Position numbers and translations under genes: made by a program
From: an uncultured Microbacterium sp.
GTDB lineage: Bacteria; Actinomycetota; Actinomycetes; Actinomycetales; Microbacteriaceae
Reading direction: 5' to 3'
NCBI GenBank assembly: GCA_937988695.1
Contig: CALKHM010000155.1
Coordinates: 1 to 10,832, forward strand
DNA length: 10,832 nucleotides
Shown: positions 1 to 7,844 of the stretch, piece after piece
How the letters are laid out: the number at the start of each line of letters is the position of its first letter
Numbering within the stretch: position 1 is the first letter of the stretch
The notes under the pieces: model-generated
What the model saw: only the letters and a program-made list of their open reading frames with translations
The model's database searches: none
Told to the model about the DNA's origin: nothing

Positions 1-1936
1 CTGCGGCATCCTTGCGCCGCCGACGCAGCGCACCCAGCGCGTAGGGCACCAGAAGCAGCAGCACGACGCCCGCCGCGCCCAGCGCCCACGGCAGCAGATC
101 GACGTTTGCACCGGCGCCGGCCGTGACGTTCCCGTTGTCGGGGTTCAGGGCCCCGGGGTCCTTCTCGTTCTGCGTGCGCGGACTGGTGGTCGGCGACTGC
201 GACGGGGAGTCGGGCGTGGTGATGTCGTTGTTGCCGCCCGCCGCTGCCGGCAGGAAGCCGGTCGGGGTGCCGAGGCTCTTGGTGGGATCGAACGCCACCC
301 AGCCGATGTCGGAGAAGTACACCTCGGGCCACGCGTGCAGCTGCGCGCTGGAGACCGTATAGACGACGTCGCCGTTCTCGGCGATCCCCGACGTATCGGG
401 GGTGCCCGGCAGATAGCCGACCACGATCCTCGACGACATCCCCAGCACGCGCGCCATCACCGCGAACGCGGATGCGAAGTGGATGCAGTACCCCTTCTTC
501 TCGCGCAGGAAGCCGGCGATCGCCGAGACGCCCGACCCGTCGAAGCCCTCCTGCACGGGTGCGGTCAGCGAGTACTGGAACTCCGGGCCGCGGAACCAGT
601 TCTGCAGGGCGATGAGCGCGTCGTAGTCGGTCTCGGCGTCCTTCGTGATCTCGTGCGCATCGCGCGTGATGATCGACGGGATCGCCGTCTGCAGTCCCAT
701 CGCGTCGGCCGGACCCCCGTGTGCGGTGCTGGCCTCGATCTGCTCGAGCGTCGGCTGCGGCACGCTCGAGGCCACGGTGTAGTCCTCGCCCGACGCGGTG
801 ATGACGGTGCCGTCGCTGACGACCGTCCGGTTCGAGCTCATCGCCTGCCAGTCCTCACCGGCACCGGTCACCTCGGTGGCCGGGTACGGCACCGGCAGAT
901 AGCGGGCGTTGAGCCGCTCGATGTGGATCTTCGTCGTCGTCTTCTGCACCGGGATGCCAGGACGGGCATCCAGTGCGCCGAACACGTCGCCATCGGCGAC
1001 CGGTGTCGAAGAGTCGACATCGGGCTTCCACACGTCGGCGGTGAACGTCGACAGGGTCGCCACGCGCAGATAGGGGGCGCCCACCGAGGTCGTCGTGAGG
1101 GTCAGCACGTTCACCGGATCCGGACGACGCAGATCGCGCCCGAGGTCGAGATTCGCGTTGATCGTGCTGCCACCGGCACCGCCCACGGCCCGGCTGGGCG
1201 GTGTGGGCAGCAGGGGAGTGGCGGCGACCGCGACCAACACCGCGACCAGCCCGATCGACGCGGCGATCGCCGAGGTGCTGCTGGGCGCCGTCGAGACCGT
1301 GCGCGGCGGTTGATACCGGGTCCGCGTCTCGGCACGCAGCAGGAACAGGATCGCGGCGGCCAGCACGACGAACCCGAACACGTCGAACGGGCCGGGAACG
1401 GCCAGCGACGGGATCAGCGACACCGTGATCAAGGCGATCGCCGCCGCCAGCGGCATCCGTGCCGTCACCACGATGTGATCGACGACGATCGCGATGAGCC
1501 CGGTCGCGGCGAGGATGCAGAACCCGAGCGCCGCCGTCTCCGGCAGCGGCGCGATGCCGGTCTGGATCTGCTCCATCGCGTCGCGGATCAGCACCGGAAC
1601 GGTGCGGAACGCATGCAGCGTCGGCACGACGAAGACGATCGCGGCGTCACGCAGGAAGATCCCGGTGATAAGACCCACCCACACCGCCGCCTCGATGAGC
1701 GAGACGACCGGCGCCGGCAGGCCGTATCGGCGCCCGATGAAGCCGGCGGCGAACACCGCCGCCGACACGATCATCGCCCCGGCGATCCACGCGCCCGGCG
1801 CGATCACCCCCAGCAGCGGCACGAGCGCTGCCAGCAACGCCACCCAGGAGCCGATGGACAGCGACGGATAGGCGCCGCGACGGCGCTTGGGCGCGCTCAC
1901 CACCGTGGGCCCTCCCACGACGCCGGGCGCGCTCAC
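1..1936 (-). CDS. TgpA-like membrane transglutaminase (DUF3488 / transglutaminase-core), 3' end cut by window
   Basis: This is an integral membrane protein with an extracytoplasmic transglutaminase-like (papain-fold) domain, of the type seen in Pseudomonas TgpA. The visible 645 residues begin with a basic tail, followed by about six or seven hydrophobic helices (roughly residues 30-66, 75-114, 134-152, 162-200, 224-243). A large soluble region follows, then a Ser/Thr/Pro-rich linker (about 571-600) and a last helix (about 614-636) ending in RRRRK, which suggests a cytoplasmic tail beyond the window. The catalytic triad looks intact: Cys484 in KKGYCIHFAS, His534 in QLHAWPEVYF and Asp550 in VAFDPT. 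The GTG start at 1936 makes a 4-base GTGA overlap with the DUF58 stop, which decides the start; another GTG about 36 bases further in is possible. The substrate is unknown. The family is thought to act at the cell envelope, with MoxR and DUF58 partners encoded upstream. The stop codon lies outside the window. Confidence 0.9.
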   Translation of the reverse strand, partial: MSAPGVVGGPTVVSAPKRRRGAYPSLSIGSWVALLAALVPLLGVIAPGAWIAGAMIVSAAVFAAGFIGRRYGLPAPVVSLIEAAVWVGLITGIFLRDAAIVFVVPTLHAFRTVPVLIRDAMEQIQTGIAPLPETAALGFCILAATGLIAIVVDHIVVTARMPLAAAIALITVSLIPSLAVPGPFDVFGFVVLAAAILFLLRAETRTRYQPPRTVSTAPSSTSAIAASIGLVAVLVAVAATPLLPTPPSRAVGGAGGSTINANLDLGRDLRRPDPVNVLTLTTTSVGAPYLRVATLSTFTADVWKPDVDSSTPVADGDVFGALDARPGIPVQKTTTKIHIERLNARYLPVPYPATEVTGAGEDWQAMSSNRTVVSDGTVITASGEDYTVASSVPQPTLEQIEASTAHGGPADAMGLQTAIPSIITRDAHEITKDAETDYDALIALQNWFRGPEFQYSLTAPVQEGFDGSGVSAIAGFLREKKGYCIHFASAFAVMARVLGMSSRIVVGYLPGTPDTSGIAENGDVVYTVSSAQLHAWPEVYFSDIGWVAFDPTKSLGTPTGFLPAAAGGNNDITTPDSPSQSPTTSPRTQNEKDPGALNPDNGNVTAGAGANVDLLPWALGAAGVVLLLLVPYALGALRRRRKDAA

Positions 1937-3186
1937 GATGTCGCCCCCGCCGCCGCGAGGTCGGTGTGCGACACCCGCAGCCACGCGTCGCGCAGCGACG
2001 TGCCGGGAACGATGGATGCCGCGTACCAGCCGGTCGCGGCCGCGCGTTCGATCGCGTCCATGCGGGGAGCCGCCGACAGCAGCACGGGATGCACGCTGTG
2101 TGCGGGCACGGGCGCCAGCGCGTCGATGTCCGCCGGCGTGAGCGCGCCGGCGACGACCACCAGCGGTCCCGTCGTCGACCCCGCCCACAGCCGGGTGAGC
2201 GCATCCAGTCGCAGCGAGCCGGTCGCGGTGACGGTGGCGAACCTTGCCACCAGCACCGCGACCGCCGACTGCTCGCCGCCGGGCACCACTTCGGACAGCG
2301 GGGTGCCGTCCACGTCGATCACCTGCACCGCGTAGCCGTCGCGCACGAGCGCGTTCACCGCCGACACGCAGGCGTCGATCGCCGCTTCGAACGCCGGGTC
2401 CATGCCCGGCTGCCGAGCGGCATCCTCGCTCCACCGGATCGCGGAGCGGTCGAGCACCACGGTCGCCTCGGGCGTCGACTCCTGCTCCTCCTCGCGCACC
2501 ATGAGCATGTCGCGGTGTGCGGTGGCACGCCAGTGGATGCGCCGCATCGAGTCCCCGGGCTGATATGGGCGCGCGATGAGGTTGTCGGTGCCCTGCCCGA
2601 GCCGGGTCGTGGTCGCCTGCAGCACGCCGCCGGTCGCGCCGGCGAAGGCGGTCAGCGGCGGCAGGTCGATGCACTCGGGGGTGACGATCAGGCGAGTCGT
2701 TCCGCCGATCTCGGCCACGCGGCGCGCGATGCCGAACGGGTCGCGGATGGTCAGGTCCAGCGGCCCGAGCCAGTGCACGCCGCGCCGCGTGGCGTGCAGG
2801 TCATAGACGAGGTCCACGGCGCGGTCGCCGCCGCGCAGTCCCGACCCGAGCGCGGGGAAACGTCCGTCGGACCGGCCCTCGAGGCCGTCGGGCACCTGGT
2901 CGGCCCACGTGCCCGGTGTGGTGGGCAGTGCCGTGCGCACGCTCACGCGCACCGTGACGCGGGTGTCGGCGCCGACCGGCACGGTGGCCGGGGACGATGA
3001 CCGGCTGAGCGACACGTCACGGCGCGTGATGTGCAGGGCGATCAGGCTCACGACCACGAGCGCCACCAGGAACACCCCGAACGCGAGCAGCTGCACCGAT
3101 CCGAACTGGGCGGAGGCGATGAAGCACGCGAGGGCCAGTGCGCCGGCGGCGGTGCCGCGGACGGTGAGCGGCCAGGCGCGTCTCAT
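1933..3186 (-). CDS. DUF58 membrane protein, partner of MoxR ATPase
   Basis: This 417-residue protein has two N-terminal hydrophobic helices (about 12-28 and 32-51) and then a long soluble part. The DUF58 signature lies at about 206-231: a Tyr-Gln-Pro-Gly-Asp motif, then RRIHWRATA and MVREEE. DUF58 proteins have a fold related to von Willebrand A domains. The MIDAS-like stretch here reads LDRSAI (about 245-250), so the last Ser of a DxSxS metal site is absent. The ATG at 3186 is one base after the moxR stop, and GAGG at 3194-3197 (minus strand) sits seven bases upstream as a good ribosome site. The 3' end overlaps the transglutaminase start by four bases, so all three genes are probably co-transcribed and translationally coupled. 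The exact role is unknown; in comparable operons it is inferred to be a client or adaptor of the MoxR ATPase at the membrane. Confidence 0.93.
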   Translation of the reverse strand: MRRAWPLTVRGTAAGALALACFIASAQFGSVQLLAFGVFLVALVVVSLIALHITRRDVSLSRSSSPATVPVGADTRVTVRVSVRTALPTTPGTWADQVPDGLEGRSDGRFPALGSGLRGGDRAVDLVYDLHATRRGVHWLGPLDLTIRDPFGIARRVAEIGGTTRLIVTPECIDLPPLTAFAGATGGVLQATTTRLGQGTDNLIARPYQPGDSMRRIHWRATAHRDMLMVREEEQESTPEATVVLDRSAIRWSEDAARQPGMDPAFEAAIDACVSAVNALVRDGYAVQVIDVDGTPLSEVVPGGEQSAVAVLVARFATVTATGSLRLDALTRLWAGSTTGPLVVVAGALTPADIDALAPVPAHSVHPVLLSAAPRMDAIERAAATGWYAASIVPGTSLRDAWLRVSHTDLAAAGATS

Positions 3187-3187
3187 G

Positions 3188-4192
3188 TCACGACCTCGGG
3201 ACCAGCGGCACCGGAACCGTCGAGATCAGCCGCTGCAGGATCGAGATCACCGCGTCGGGGCCGCCACGGCCGCGTACGCTCGTGGCGCGCGCGGGGATGA
3301 GCCGGTGCGCGAACACCGGGATCAGCAGCGCGGTGACGTCGTCGGGGATGACGAAGGCCCGACCCTCCAGCGCCGCCCAGACCTTCGCCGCCCGCACGAG
3401 CTGCAGGGTGGCGCGAGGACTCGCGCCCAGACGCAGGTCGGGGTGGGCACGCGTGGCCTGAGCCAGCGCCACGGCGTACTGCTCGATCGCCGCCGAGACG
3501 TGCACGCGCCGCGCCCAGCCGATCAGCGCTCTCACGGCCGTGGCGTCGGCGACGGCGGAGACCGTCGTCAGCGGGTTGGCCGTGTCGCGCTCGCGCAGCA
3601 TCTGCGCCTCGGCCGTGGCATCCGGATATCCCATCGAGATCCGCATCATGAACCGGTCGCGCTGCGCCTCGGGCAGCGCATAGGTGCCCTCCATCTCCAG
3701 CGGGTTCTGGGTCGCTACGACCAGGAACGGGTCGGGCAGCGGATGCGTGCGGCCGTCGACGGTGACCTGTCCCTCCTCCATCGCCTCCAGCAGTGCGGAC
3801 TGGGTCTTCGGGGAGGAGCGGTTGATCTCGTCGGCGATCACGATGTTCGCGAACACGGCACCCGGTTTGAACTCGAACTCGCGCTCGCCGGGGTTGAACA
3901 CCGAGACGCCGGTCACGTCGCTGGGCAGCAGGTCGGGCGTGAACTGGATGCGGCGCACCGTGGCGTCGACGGTGGCGGCCAGGGCCCGCGCGAGCATCGT
4001 CTTGCCGACGCCAGGGACGTCCTCGATGAGCAGGTGTCCCTCCGCCAGCAGCGTCACCAGGGCGCTGCGCACGGCGTCGGGCTTGCCGTCGATCACGCGG
4101 GAGACCTCGGCGACGATGCGCTCGGTGGTCGCCGCGAACTCCGAAGGGCCCATCTGCGGAGCCGTCGGGGAGGATGTCGTCGTCTGCTGCAT
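3188..4192 (-). CDS. MoxR-family AAA+ ATPase
   Basis: This 334-residue cytoplasmic AAA+ ATPase belongs to the MoxR group, which is thought to act as a chaperone assembling or activating partner proteins, often ones with vWA-like domains. Motifs in order are Walker A DVPGVGKT (58-65), Walker B IVIADEIN with Asp121 and Glu122, sensor 1 ATQNP (160-164), arginine-finger region LPEAQRDRF (173-181) and sensor 2 GASPRA (256-261). An upstream in-frame ATG at 4288 would add 32 residues with no family likeness. The ATG at 4192 is preferred because GAAGGA lies at 4199-4204 on the minus strand, six bases before it, and because the N-terminus MQQTTTSS then matches usual family length. It is the first gene of the operon, one base from the DUF58 gene. 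Function in this organism is inferred from family and context only. Confidence 0.93.
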   Translation of the reverse strand: MQQTTTSSPTAPQMGPSEFAATTERIVAEVSRVIDGKPDAVRSALVTLLAEGHLLIEDVPGVGKTMLARALAATVDATVRRIQFTPDLLPSDVTGVSVFNPGEREFEFKPGAVFANIVIADEINRSSPKTQSALLEAMEEGQVTVDGRTHPLPDPFLVVATQNPLEMEGTYALPEAQRDRFMMRISMGYPDATAEAQMLRERDTANPLTTVSAVADATAVRALIGWARRVHVSAAIEQYAVALAQATRAHPDLRLGASPRATLQLVRAAKVWAALEGRAFVIPDDVTALLIPVFAHRLIPARATSVRGRGGPDAVISILQRLISTVPVPLVPRS

Positions 4193-4198
4193 CGGCAG

Positions 4199-4204
4199 TC
4201 CTTC
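4199..4204 (-). promoter_or_regulatory. Ribosome binding site that sets the moxR start
   Basis: The minus strand reads GAAGGA here, six bases before the ATG at 4192. It is a strong Shine-Dalgarno match and decides between this start and the in-frame ATG at 4288, which has no comparable site. Confidence 0.75.
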
Positions 4205-4241
4205 TCGAGTCGGATACGGGCGCCGTCGCCCCTCTGCTCCG

Positions 4242-4270
4242 ATCGTAACCCGGCAGCGGATCCGGGTCTC
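4242..4270 (-). promoter_or_regulatory. Possible promoter of the moxR-DUF58-transglutaminase operon
   Basis: The minus strand carries TACGAT (4247-4242), fitting the actinobacterial TAnnnT -10 pattern. A weak -35-like GAGACC (4270-4265) lies 17 bases upstream. Transcription would start near 4235, about 40 bases before the moxR ATG. The -35 match is poor (3 of 6), so this is a candidate only. It sits back to back with the SRP RNA promoter. Confidence 0.35.
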
Positions 4271-4284
4271 TGGGAACCGGCCGC

Positions 4285-4313
4285 GCATACCGTGCGCCGC
4301 CGTCGGTTAGACT
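4285..4313 (+). promoter_or_regulatory. Promoter of the SRP RNA gene
   Basis: TAGACT at 4308-4313 is a good actinobacterial -10 box and places the start point at about 4320, exactly where the closing stem of the SRP RNA begins. The expected -35 position (4285-4290, GCATAC) is a poor match. The same TAGACT hexamer recurs before the GH65 gene at 8600-8605. Confidence 0.65.
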
Positions 4314-4319
4314 GGCAGC

Positions 4320-4409
4320 AGCTCTCCGCGAGGCGGCATCCAGGCCAATTCCCCCAGGACGGAAACGTAGCAAGGGTAACCGGGCTCTGCCGGGTTCGCG
4401 GAGAGTCTT
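4320..4409 (+). ncRNA. ffs: Small bacterial signal recognition particle RNA (4.5S type)
   Basis: This is the RNA scaffold of the signal recognition particle, which binds Ffh and works with FtsY in co-translational targeting of membrane proteins. The ends form a perfect 10-base closing stem: CTCTCCGCGA (4322-4331) with TCGCGGAGAG (4396-4405). The conserved apical domain IV is plain: CAGG and AGCA form the symmetric internal loop recognised by the Ffh M domain, and between them ACG-GAAA-CGT forms the short stem with its tetraloop (about 4355-4372). A CCC/GGG stem flanks it, and CGGCA pairs with TGCCG lower down. The roughly 85-90 base length fits the small SRP RNA class without an Alu domain. 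The exact ends are estimated from the promoter and the T-run. It stands alone between two divergent protein operons. Confidence 0.92.
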
Positions 4410-4433
4410 TTCGTTGCCGGCATCCCGCCCGGC
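4396..4433 (+). terminator. Probable terminator of the SRP RNA
   Basis: The 3' arm of the SRP closing stem ends at 4405 and is followed by TCTTTT (4406-4411), so the RNA's own terminal stem plus this T-run can act as an intrinsic terminator. A second hairpin, GCCGG (4416-4420) with CCGGC (4429-4433), follows and could back it up before the pta promoter. Confidence 0.45.
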
Positions 4434-4449
4434 ACGGTGTGTCCGTGCA

Positions 4450-4461
4450 TAGGGTGGAGGG
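4450..4461 (+). promoter_or_regulatory. Probable leaderless promoter of pta
   Basis: TAGGGT at 4450-4455 fits the TAnnnT -10 pattern and is followed by six bases and then the GTG at 4462. That spacing puts the transcription start on the first base of the start codon, as in actinobacterial leaderless mRNAs. No clear -35 box is seen. The spacer reads GGAGGG, which resembles a Shine-Dalgarno sequence but lies too close to the GTG to work as a normal one. Confidence 0.55.
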
Positions 4462-6615
4462 GTGGCGCAGAGCATCTTCATCACGTCCGCGGAAGGCCAT
4501 TCCGGCAAGTCGTCGATCGCTCTGGGAGTGCTCGATGCGCTCAGCCACGCGACGCCGCGCGTGGGGGTGTTCCGCTCCATCGCGCGCTCCACCGAGGAGC
4601 GCGACTACGTGCTCGAGATGCTGCTCGAGCACGACGGCGTCGATCTCGACTACGAGGAGTGCATCGGCGTCACCTACGATGACGTGCGCGCCGACGCCGA
4701 GGCGGCGCTGGGCGTCATCGTCGAGCGCTACAAGGCCGTCGAGATGCAGTGCGACGCGGTGGTCATCCTCGGCAGCGACTTCACCGATGTCGGCAGTCCT
4801 GCCGAGCTCGGCTACAACGCCCGCATCGCGGCGAACCTCGGCGCGCCGCTGCTGCTGGTGCTGGGCGGCCGGTCGCAGGAGGGGCTGGGCGAGCACCTGG
4901 GTGCCACGCAGGCGCGCACGCCCGCGCAGATGGGCAAGATCACGGCTCTCGCGCTCGCCGAGCTCGTGCACGGCCGCGCCGACCTGCTCGCCGTCGTGGC
5001 CAACCGTGCCGATCCCGCGTCGCTGACCGAGACCGTCGCGGCGGTGACCGCGGTGGTGGATGCCTCGCCGTTCGGCTCCGGCATCCCGGTGTGGGCGCTG
5101 CCCGAAGACCGGTTCCTGGTCGCCCCGTCGATGCGCGGCGTGATGCGCTCGCTGGATGCCACGCTGCTCAAGGGCGACCCCGAGCTGCTCACCCGTGAGG
5201 TGCTCGACGTGGTGGTCGCCGGGATGTCGATGGACAACGTGCTGCCGCGGCTGGAGGAGAGCGCGGTCGTCGTCGTGGCCGCCGACCGTACCGACGTACT
5301 GCTGGCGACCCTGCTGGCCAACGCGTCCGGAACGTTCCCGTCGCTGGCCGGCATCGCGCTGAACGGGCCGTTCCCGCTGCCGGCCGCCATCGAGCGGCTC
5401 ATCGACGGGCTCGGCTCGTCGCTGCCGATCATCAGTACCGGATACGGCACCTACGAGACCGCCGTGCGCATCATGCGCACGCGCGGCCGTCTGGCCGCCG
5501 ACTCGCAGCGTCGCTATGACACCGCCCTGGCGATGTTCGAGCAGCACGTCGACGTCGACGAGCTCACCCGGGCACTGGGTCTTGCCCGCTCCACGGTGGT
5601 GACCCCGCTCATGTTCGGCTATCAGCTGGTCGAACGTGCCCGCGCGGACCGCAAGCGCATCGTGCTGCCCGAGGGCGGCGACGATCGGGTGCTGCGTGCG
5701 GCGGCGACGGTGCTGGCGCGTGGCATCGCCGACATCACGATCCTGGGCGAGCCCATCGAGGTGCGCGGCCGCGCCATCGAGCTGGGCATCGACATCGGCG
5801 CCGCCGAGGTGCTCAGCCCTTTCGATGCCGTGCACGTGGACCGGTTCGCCCGCGAGTACGAACGGCTGCGCGCGCACAAGGGCATGACCTACGACCGTGC
5901 CGCCGATACCGTCACCGACGTGTCGTACTTCGGCACGCTCATGGTGCACCTGGGCCTTGCCGACGGGATGGTGTCGGGGGCCGCGCACACCACCGCACAC
6001 ACGATCCGTCCGGCGTTCGAGATCATCAAGACCAGACCCGGCGTCTCGGTGGTCTCCAGCGTCTTCCTGATGGCGCTGGCCGACCGCGTCCTGGTGTACG
6101 GCGACTGCGCGGTGATCCCGGATCCGACCGCCGGGCAGCTCGCCGACATCGCCGTCTCCTCGGCGGCCACGGCCGCGCAGTTCGGCATCGATCCGCGGGT
6201 GGCGATGCTGTCGTATTCCACGGGCGAGTCCGGCGCGGGGGAGGACGTGGAGAAGGTGCGCGCCGCCACTGCGCTCGTGCGCGAGCGCGCCCCGCAGCTT
6301 CTGGTGGAGGGCCCGATCCAGTACGATGCCGCGGCCGACGCGGCCGTGGCCGCCGCCAAGATGCCCGGCTCCGCGGTCGCCGGGCGCGCGACGGTGTTCA
6401 TCTTCCCCGATCTGAACACCGGCAACAACACGTACAAGGCCGTGCAGCGCTCCGCCGGTGCGGTCGCGATCGGCCCGGTGCTGCAGGGGCTGAACAAACC
6501 CATCAACGACCTCTCCCGCGGGGCGCTGGTCGATGACATCGTCAACACGATCGCCATCACCGCGATCCAGGCCCAGGGCGCGGCATCCGGCACCCGCACG
6601 GAGGCATCGGCATGA
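4462..6615 (+). CDS. pta: Phosphate acetyltransferase, long form with P-loop and DRTGG domains
   Basis: Pta catalyses acetyl-CoA + phosphate = acetyl phosphate + CoA in the cytoplasm and with AckA forms the acetate overflow/assimilation route. The 717 residues match the long type. Residues about 2-240 are the P-loop-like (AAA_26) region, with SAEGHSGKSS near the start. About 243-350 is the DRTGG domain, with ADRTD at 274-278. About 388-708 is the catalytic PTA_PTB domain. In the last, VYGDCAVIPDPT contains Cys549, and NDLSRG contains Ser685 and Arg686, matching active-site positions known from the Methanosarcina enzyme. GESGAGEDVEKVR and FPDLNTGNNTYKAVQR are also typical. The N-terminal domains are linked to allosteric control in enterobacterial Pta. 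The GTG start is supported by the conserved MAQSIFITSAEGHSGKS beginning and by the -10 box exactly upstream. Its stop overlaps the ackA start (ATGA). Confidence 0.96.
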   Translation: MAQSIFITSAEGHSGKSSIALGVLDALSHATPRVGVFRSIARSTEERDYVLEMLLEHDGVDLDYEECIGVTYDDVRADAEAALGVIVERYKAVEMQCDAVVILGSDFTDVGSPAELGYNARIAANLGAPLLLVLGGRSQEGLGEHLGATQARTPAQMGKITALALAELVHGRADLLAVVANRADPASLTETVAAVTAVVDASPFGSGIPVWALPEDRFLVAPSMRGVMRSLDATLLKGDPELLTREVLDVVVAGMSMDNVLPRLEESAVVVVAADRTDVLLATLLANASGTFPSLAGIALNGPFPLPAAIERLIDGLGSSLPIISTGYGTYETAVRIMRTRGRLAADSQRRYDTALAMFEQHVDVDELTRALGLARSTVVTPLMFGYQLVERARADRKRIVLPEGGDDRVLRAAATVLARGIADITILGEPIEVRGRAIELGIDIGAAEVLSPFDAVHVDRFAREYERLRAHKGMTYDRAADTVTDVSYFGTLMVHLGLADGMVSGAAHTTAHTIRPAFEIIKTRPGVSVVSSVFLMALADRVLVYGDCAVIPDPTAGQLADIAVSSAATAAQFGIDPRVAMLSYSTGESGAGEDVEKVRAATALVRERAPQLLVEGPIQYDAAADAAVAAAKMPGSAVAGRATVFIFPDLNTGNNTYKAVQRSAGAVAIGPVLQGLNKPINDLSRGALVDDIVNTIAITAIQAQGAASGTRTEASA

Positions 6616-7844
6616 GCATCGTCCTCGTCGTCAACAGCGGCTCCAGCTCGTTCAAGTACCAGCTGCTGGACATGACCTCGCAAAGCGTGCTGGCCTCGGG
6701 CCTCGTCGAGCGCATCGGTCAGGAGATCGGCCGGTGCCGGCACACCGTGCACGTCACGCCCACGCCTCCCGGCGAGGCGGCGCCCACGATGCTGGATGCC
6801 ACCTCCGAGCGTGAGCTGCCCATCCCCGATCACTTCGCCGGATTCGCCGCGATGCTCGAGGACTTCGCCGCGCATGGCCCGAGCCTCGAGGACCATCCGC
6901 CGGCCGCGGTCGGACACCGCGTCGTACACGGCGGTGCGCGGTTCTTCGAGCCGACGCCGATCACCCCGCTCGTGGAGATCAACATCGAGGAGCTCTCGGT
7001 GCTCGCGCCGCTGCACAATCCGGCCAACCTCGCCGGCATCGTCGCCGCCAAGCGCGCGTTCCCCGATGTGCCGCACGTGGCGGTGTTCGACACGGCCTTC
7101 CACCAGACGCTGCCGCCGGCCGCGTACACCTACGCGATCGATGCCGGGCTCGCCGCGCATCACCGCATCCGCCGCTACGGGTTCCACGGCACGTCGCACA
7201 AGTTCGTCAGCGAGGCCGCCGCGAACTTTCTCGGCCGACCCCTGGCGGAGTTGAAGCAGATCGTCTTCCATCTCGGCAACGGGGCCTCGGTCACCGCCGT
7301 CGACGGCGGCCGGTCGGTGGAGACCTCGATGGGCTTCACGCCGCTTGAAGGCCTGGTGATGGGCACCCGTTCCGGCGACGTCGACCCGGCCGCGCTGTTC
7401 CAGCTGGGGCGCCGCGCCGGCTACACCGTCGACGACCTCGACGAGCTGCTGAACAAGCGCAGCGGGCTGAAAGGCATGACCGGGCACTCCGACATGCGCG
7501 ACGTGCTGGCGGGCCGGGACAGGGGGGATGCCGCATCCGCTCTCGCGTTCGACGTGTACGTCCATCGCCTGCGGGCGTATGCCGGTGCGTACCTCGCGCA
7601 GCTCGGCGGTGTGGACGTCATCTCGTTCACGGCCGGAGTGGGCGAGAACGCGCCCGACGTGCGCGCCGGCGCGCTGGAGACCCTCGGCTTCGCCGGGGTG
7701 CGTGTCGACCTCGAGCGCAACGCGGCGCGTGGTCGTGGCATCCGGGTCATCTCGGCAGACGACTCGGCCGTGACCGTGCTGGTCGTGCCGACCAACGAGG
7801 AGCTGGAGATCGCCCGTCAGACCCTGGAGGTGGCAGGAGCATGA
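6612..7844 (+). CDS. ackA: Acetate kinase
   Basis: AckA catalyses acetyl phosphate + ADP = acetate + ATP and belongs to the ASKHA sugar-kinase/actin fold. The 410 residues are of normal length. Key sites known from the Methanosarcina enzyme are all present: Asn8 and Lys15 in NSGSSSFK, Arg103 in GHRVVHGG, His135 in PLHNPANL, Asp160 in FDTAFHQT, His192 in GFHGTSHK, His220 in HLGNGAS, Arg253 in GTRSGDVDP, and Glu396 in PTNEELEIA near the end. The ATG overlaps the pta stop as ATGA, and GGAGG at 6600-6604 sits seven bases before it, so translation is probably coupled to pta. Its own stop overlaps the pgmB start in the same way. It is presumably transcribed from the pta promoter, and I see no separate promoter. 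Confidence 0.97.
   Translation: MSIVLVVNSGSSSFKYQLLDMTSQSVLASGLVERIGQEIGRCRHTVHVTPTPPGEAAPTMLDATSERELPIPDHFAGFAAMLEDFAAHGPSLEDHPPAAVGHRVVHGGARFFEPTPITPLVEINIEELSVLAPLHNPANLAGIVAAKRAFPDVPHVAVFDTAFHQTLPPAAYTYAIDAGLAAHHRIRRYGFHGTSHKFVSEAAANFLGRPLAELKQIVFHLGNGASVTAVDGGRSVETSMGFTPLEGLVMGTRSGDVDPAALFQLGRRAGYTVDDLDELLNKRSGLKGMTGHSDMRDVLAGRDRGDAASALAFDVYVHRLRAYAGAYLAQLGGVDVISFTAGVGENAPDVRAGALETLGFAGVRVDLERNAARGRGIRVISADDSAVTVLVVPTNEELEIARQTLEVAGA

Noticed and set aside
571..600. Ser/Thr/Pro-rich stretch of the transglutaminase (residue numbers given as the span) as a separate repeat domain
   Set aside because: It has no periodic unit; it reads as an ordinary flexible linker between the catalytic domain and the last membrane helix.
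335..2335. 666-codon plus-strand open frame opposite the transglutaminase gene
   Set aside because: Its composition is dominated by Arg, Asp, His and Gly with no recognisable fold, and the minus strand has an intact transglutaminase triad in the same interval.
4193..4288. N-terminal extension of MoxR from the ATG at 4288
   Set aside because: The extra 32 residues have no family likeness and no ribosome site precedes them, whereas the ATG at 4192 has a strong one.
4416..4433. Hairpin between the SRP RNA and pta as a riboswitch
   Set aside because: It is only a five-pair stem upstream of a probable leaderless start, so no leader exists for a riboswitch; a backup terminator is more likely.
2909..5026. 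705-codon plus-strand open frame from the DUF58 gene into pta
   Set aside because: It spans the moxR gene, the SRP RNA and the start of pta in the wrong frame, so it is not a fusion gene.
4093..6000. 635-codon minus-strand open frame crossing the SRP RNA and pta
   Set aside because: It crosses a structured RNA gene and two unrelated genes, has shadow-type composition, and pta is unmistakable on the other strand.
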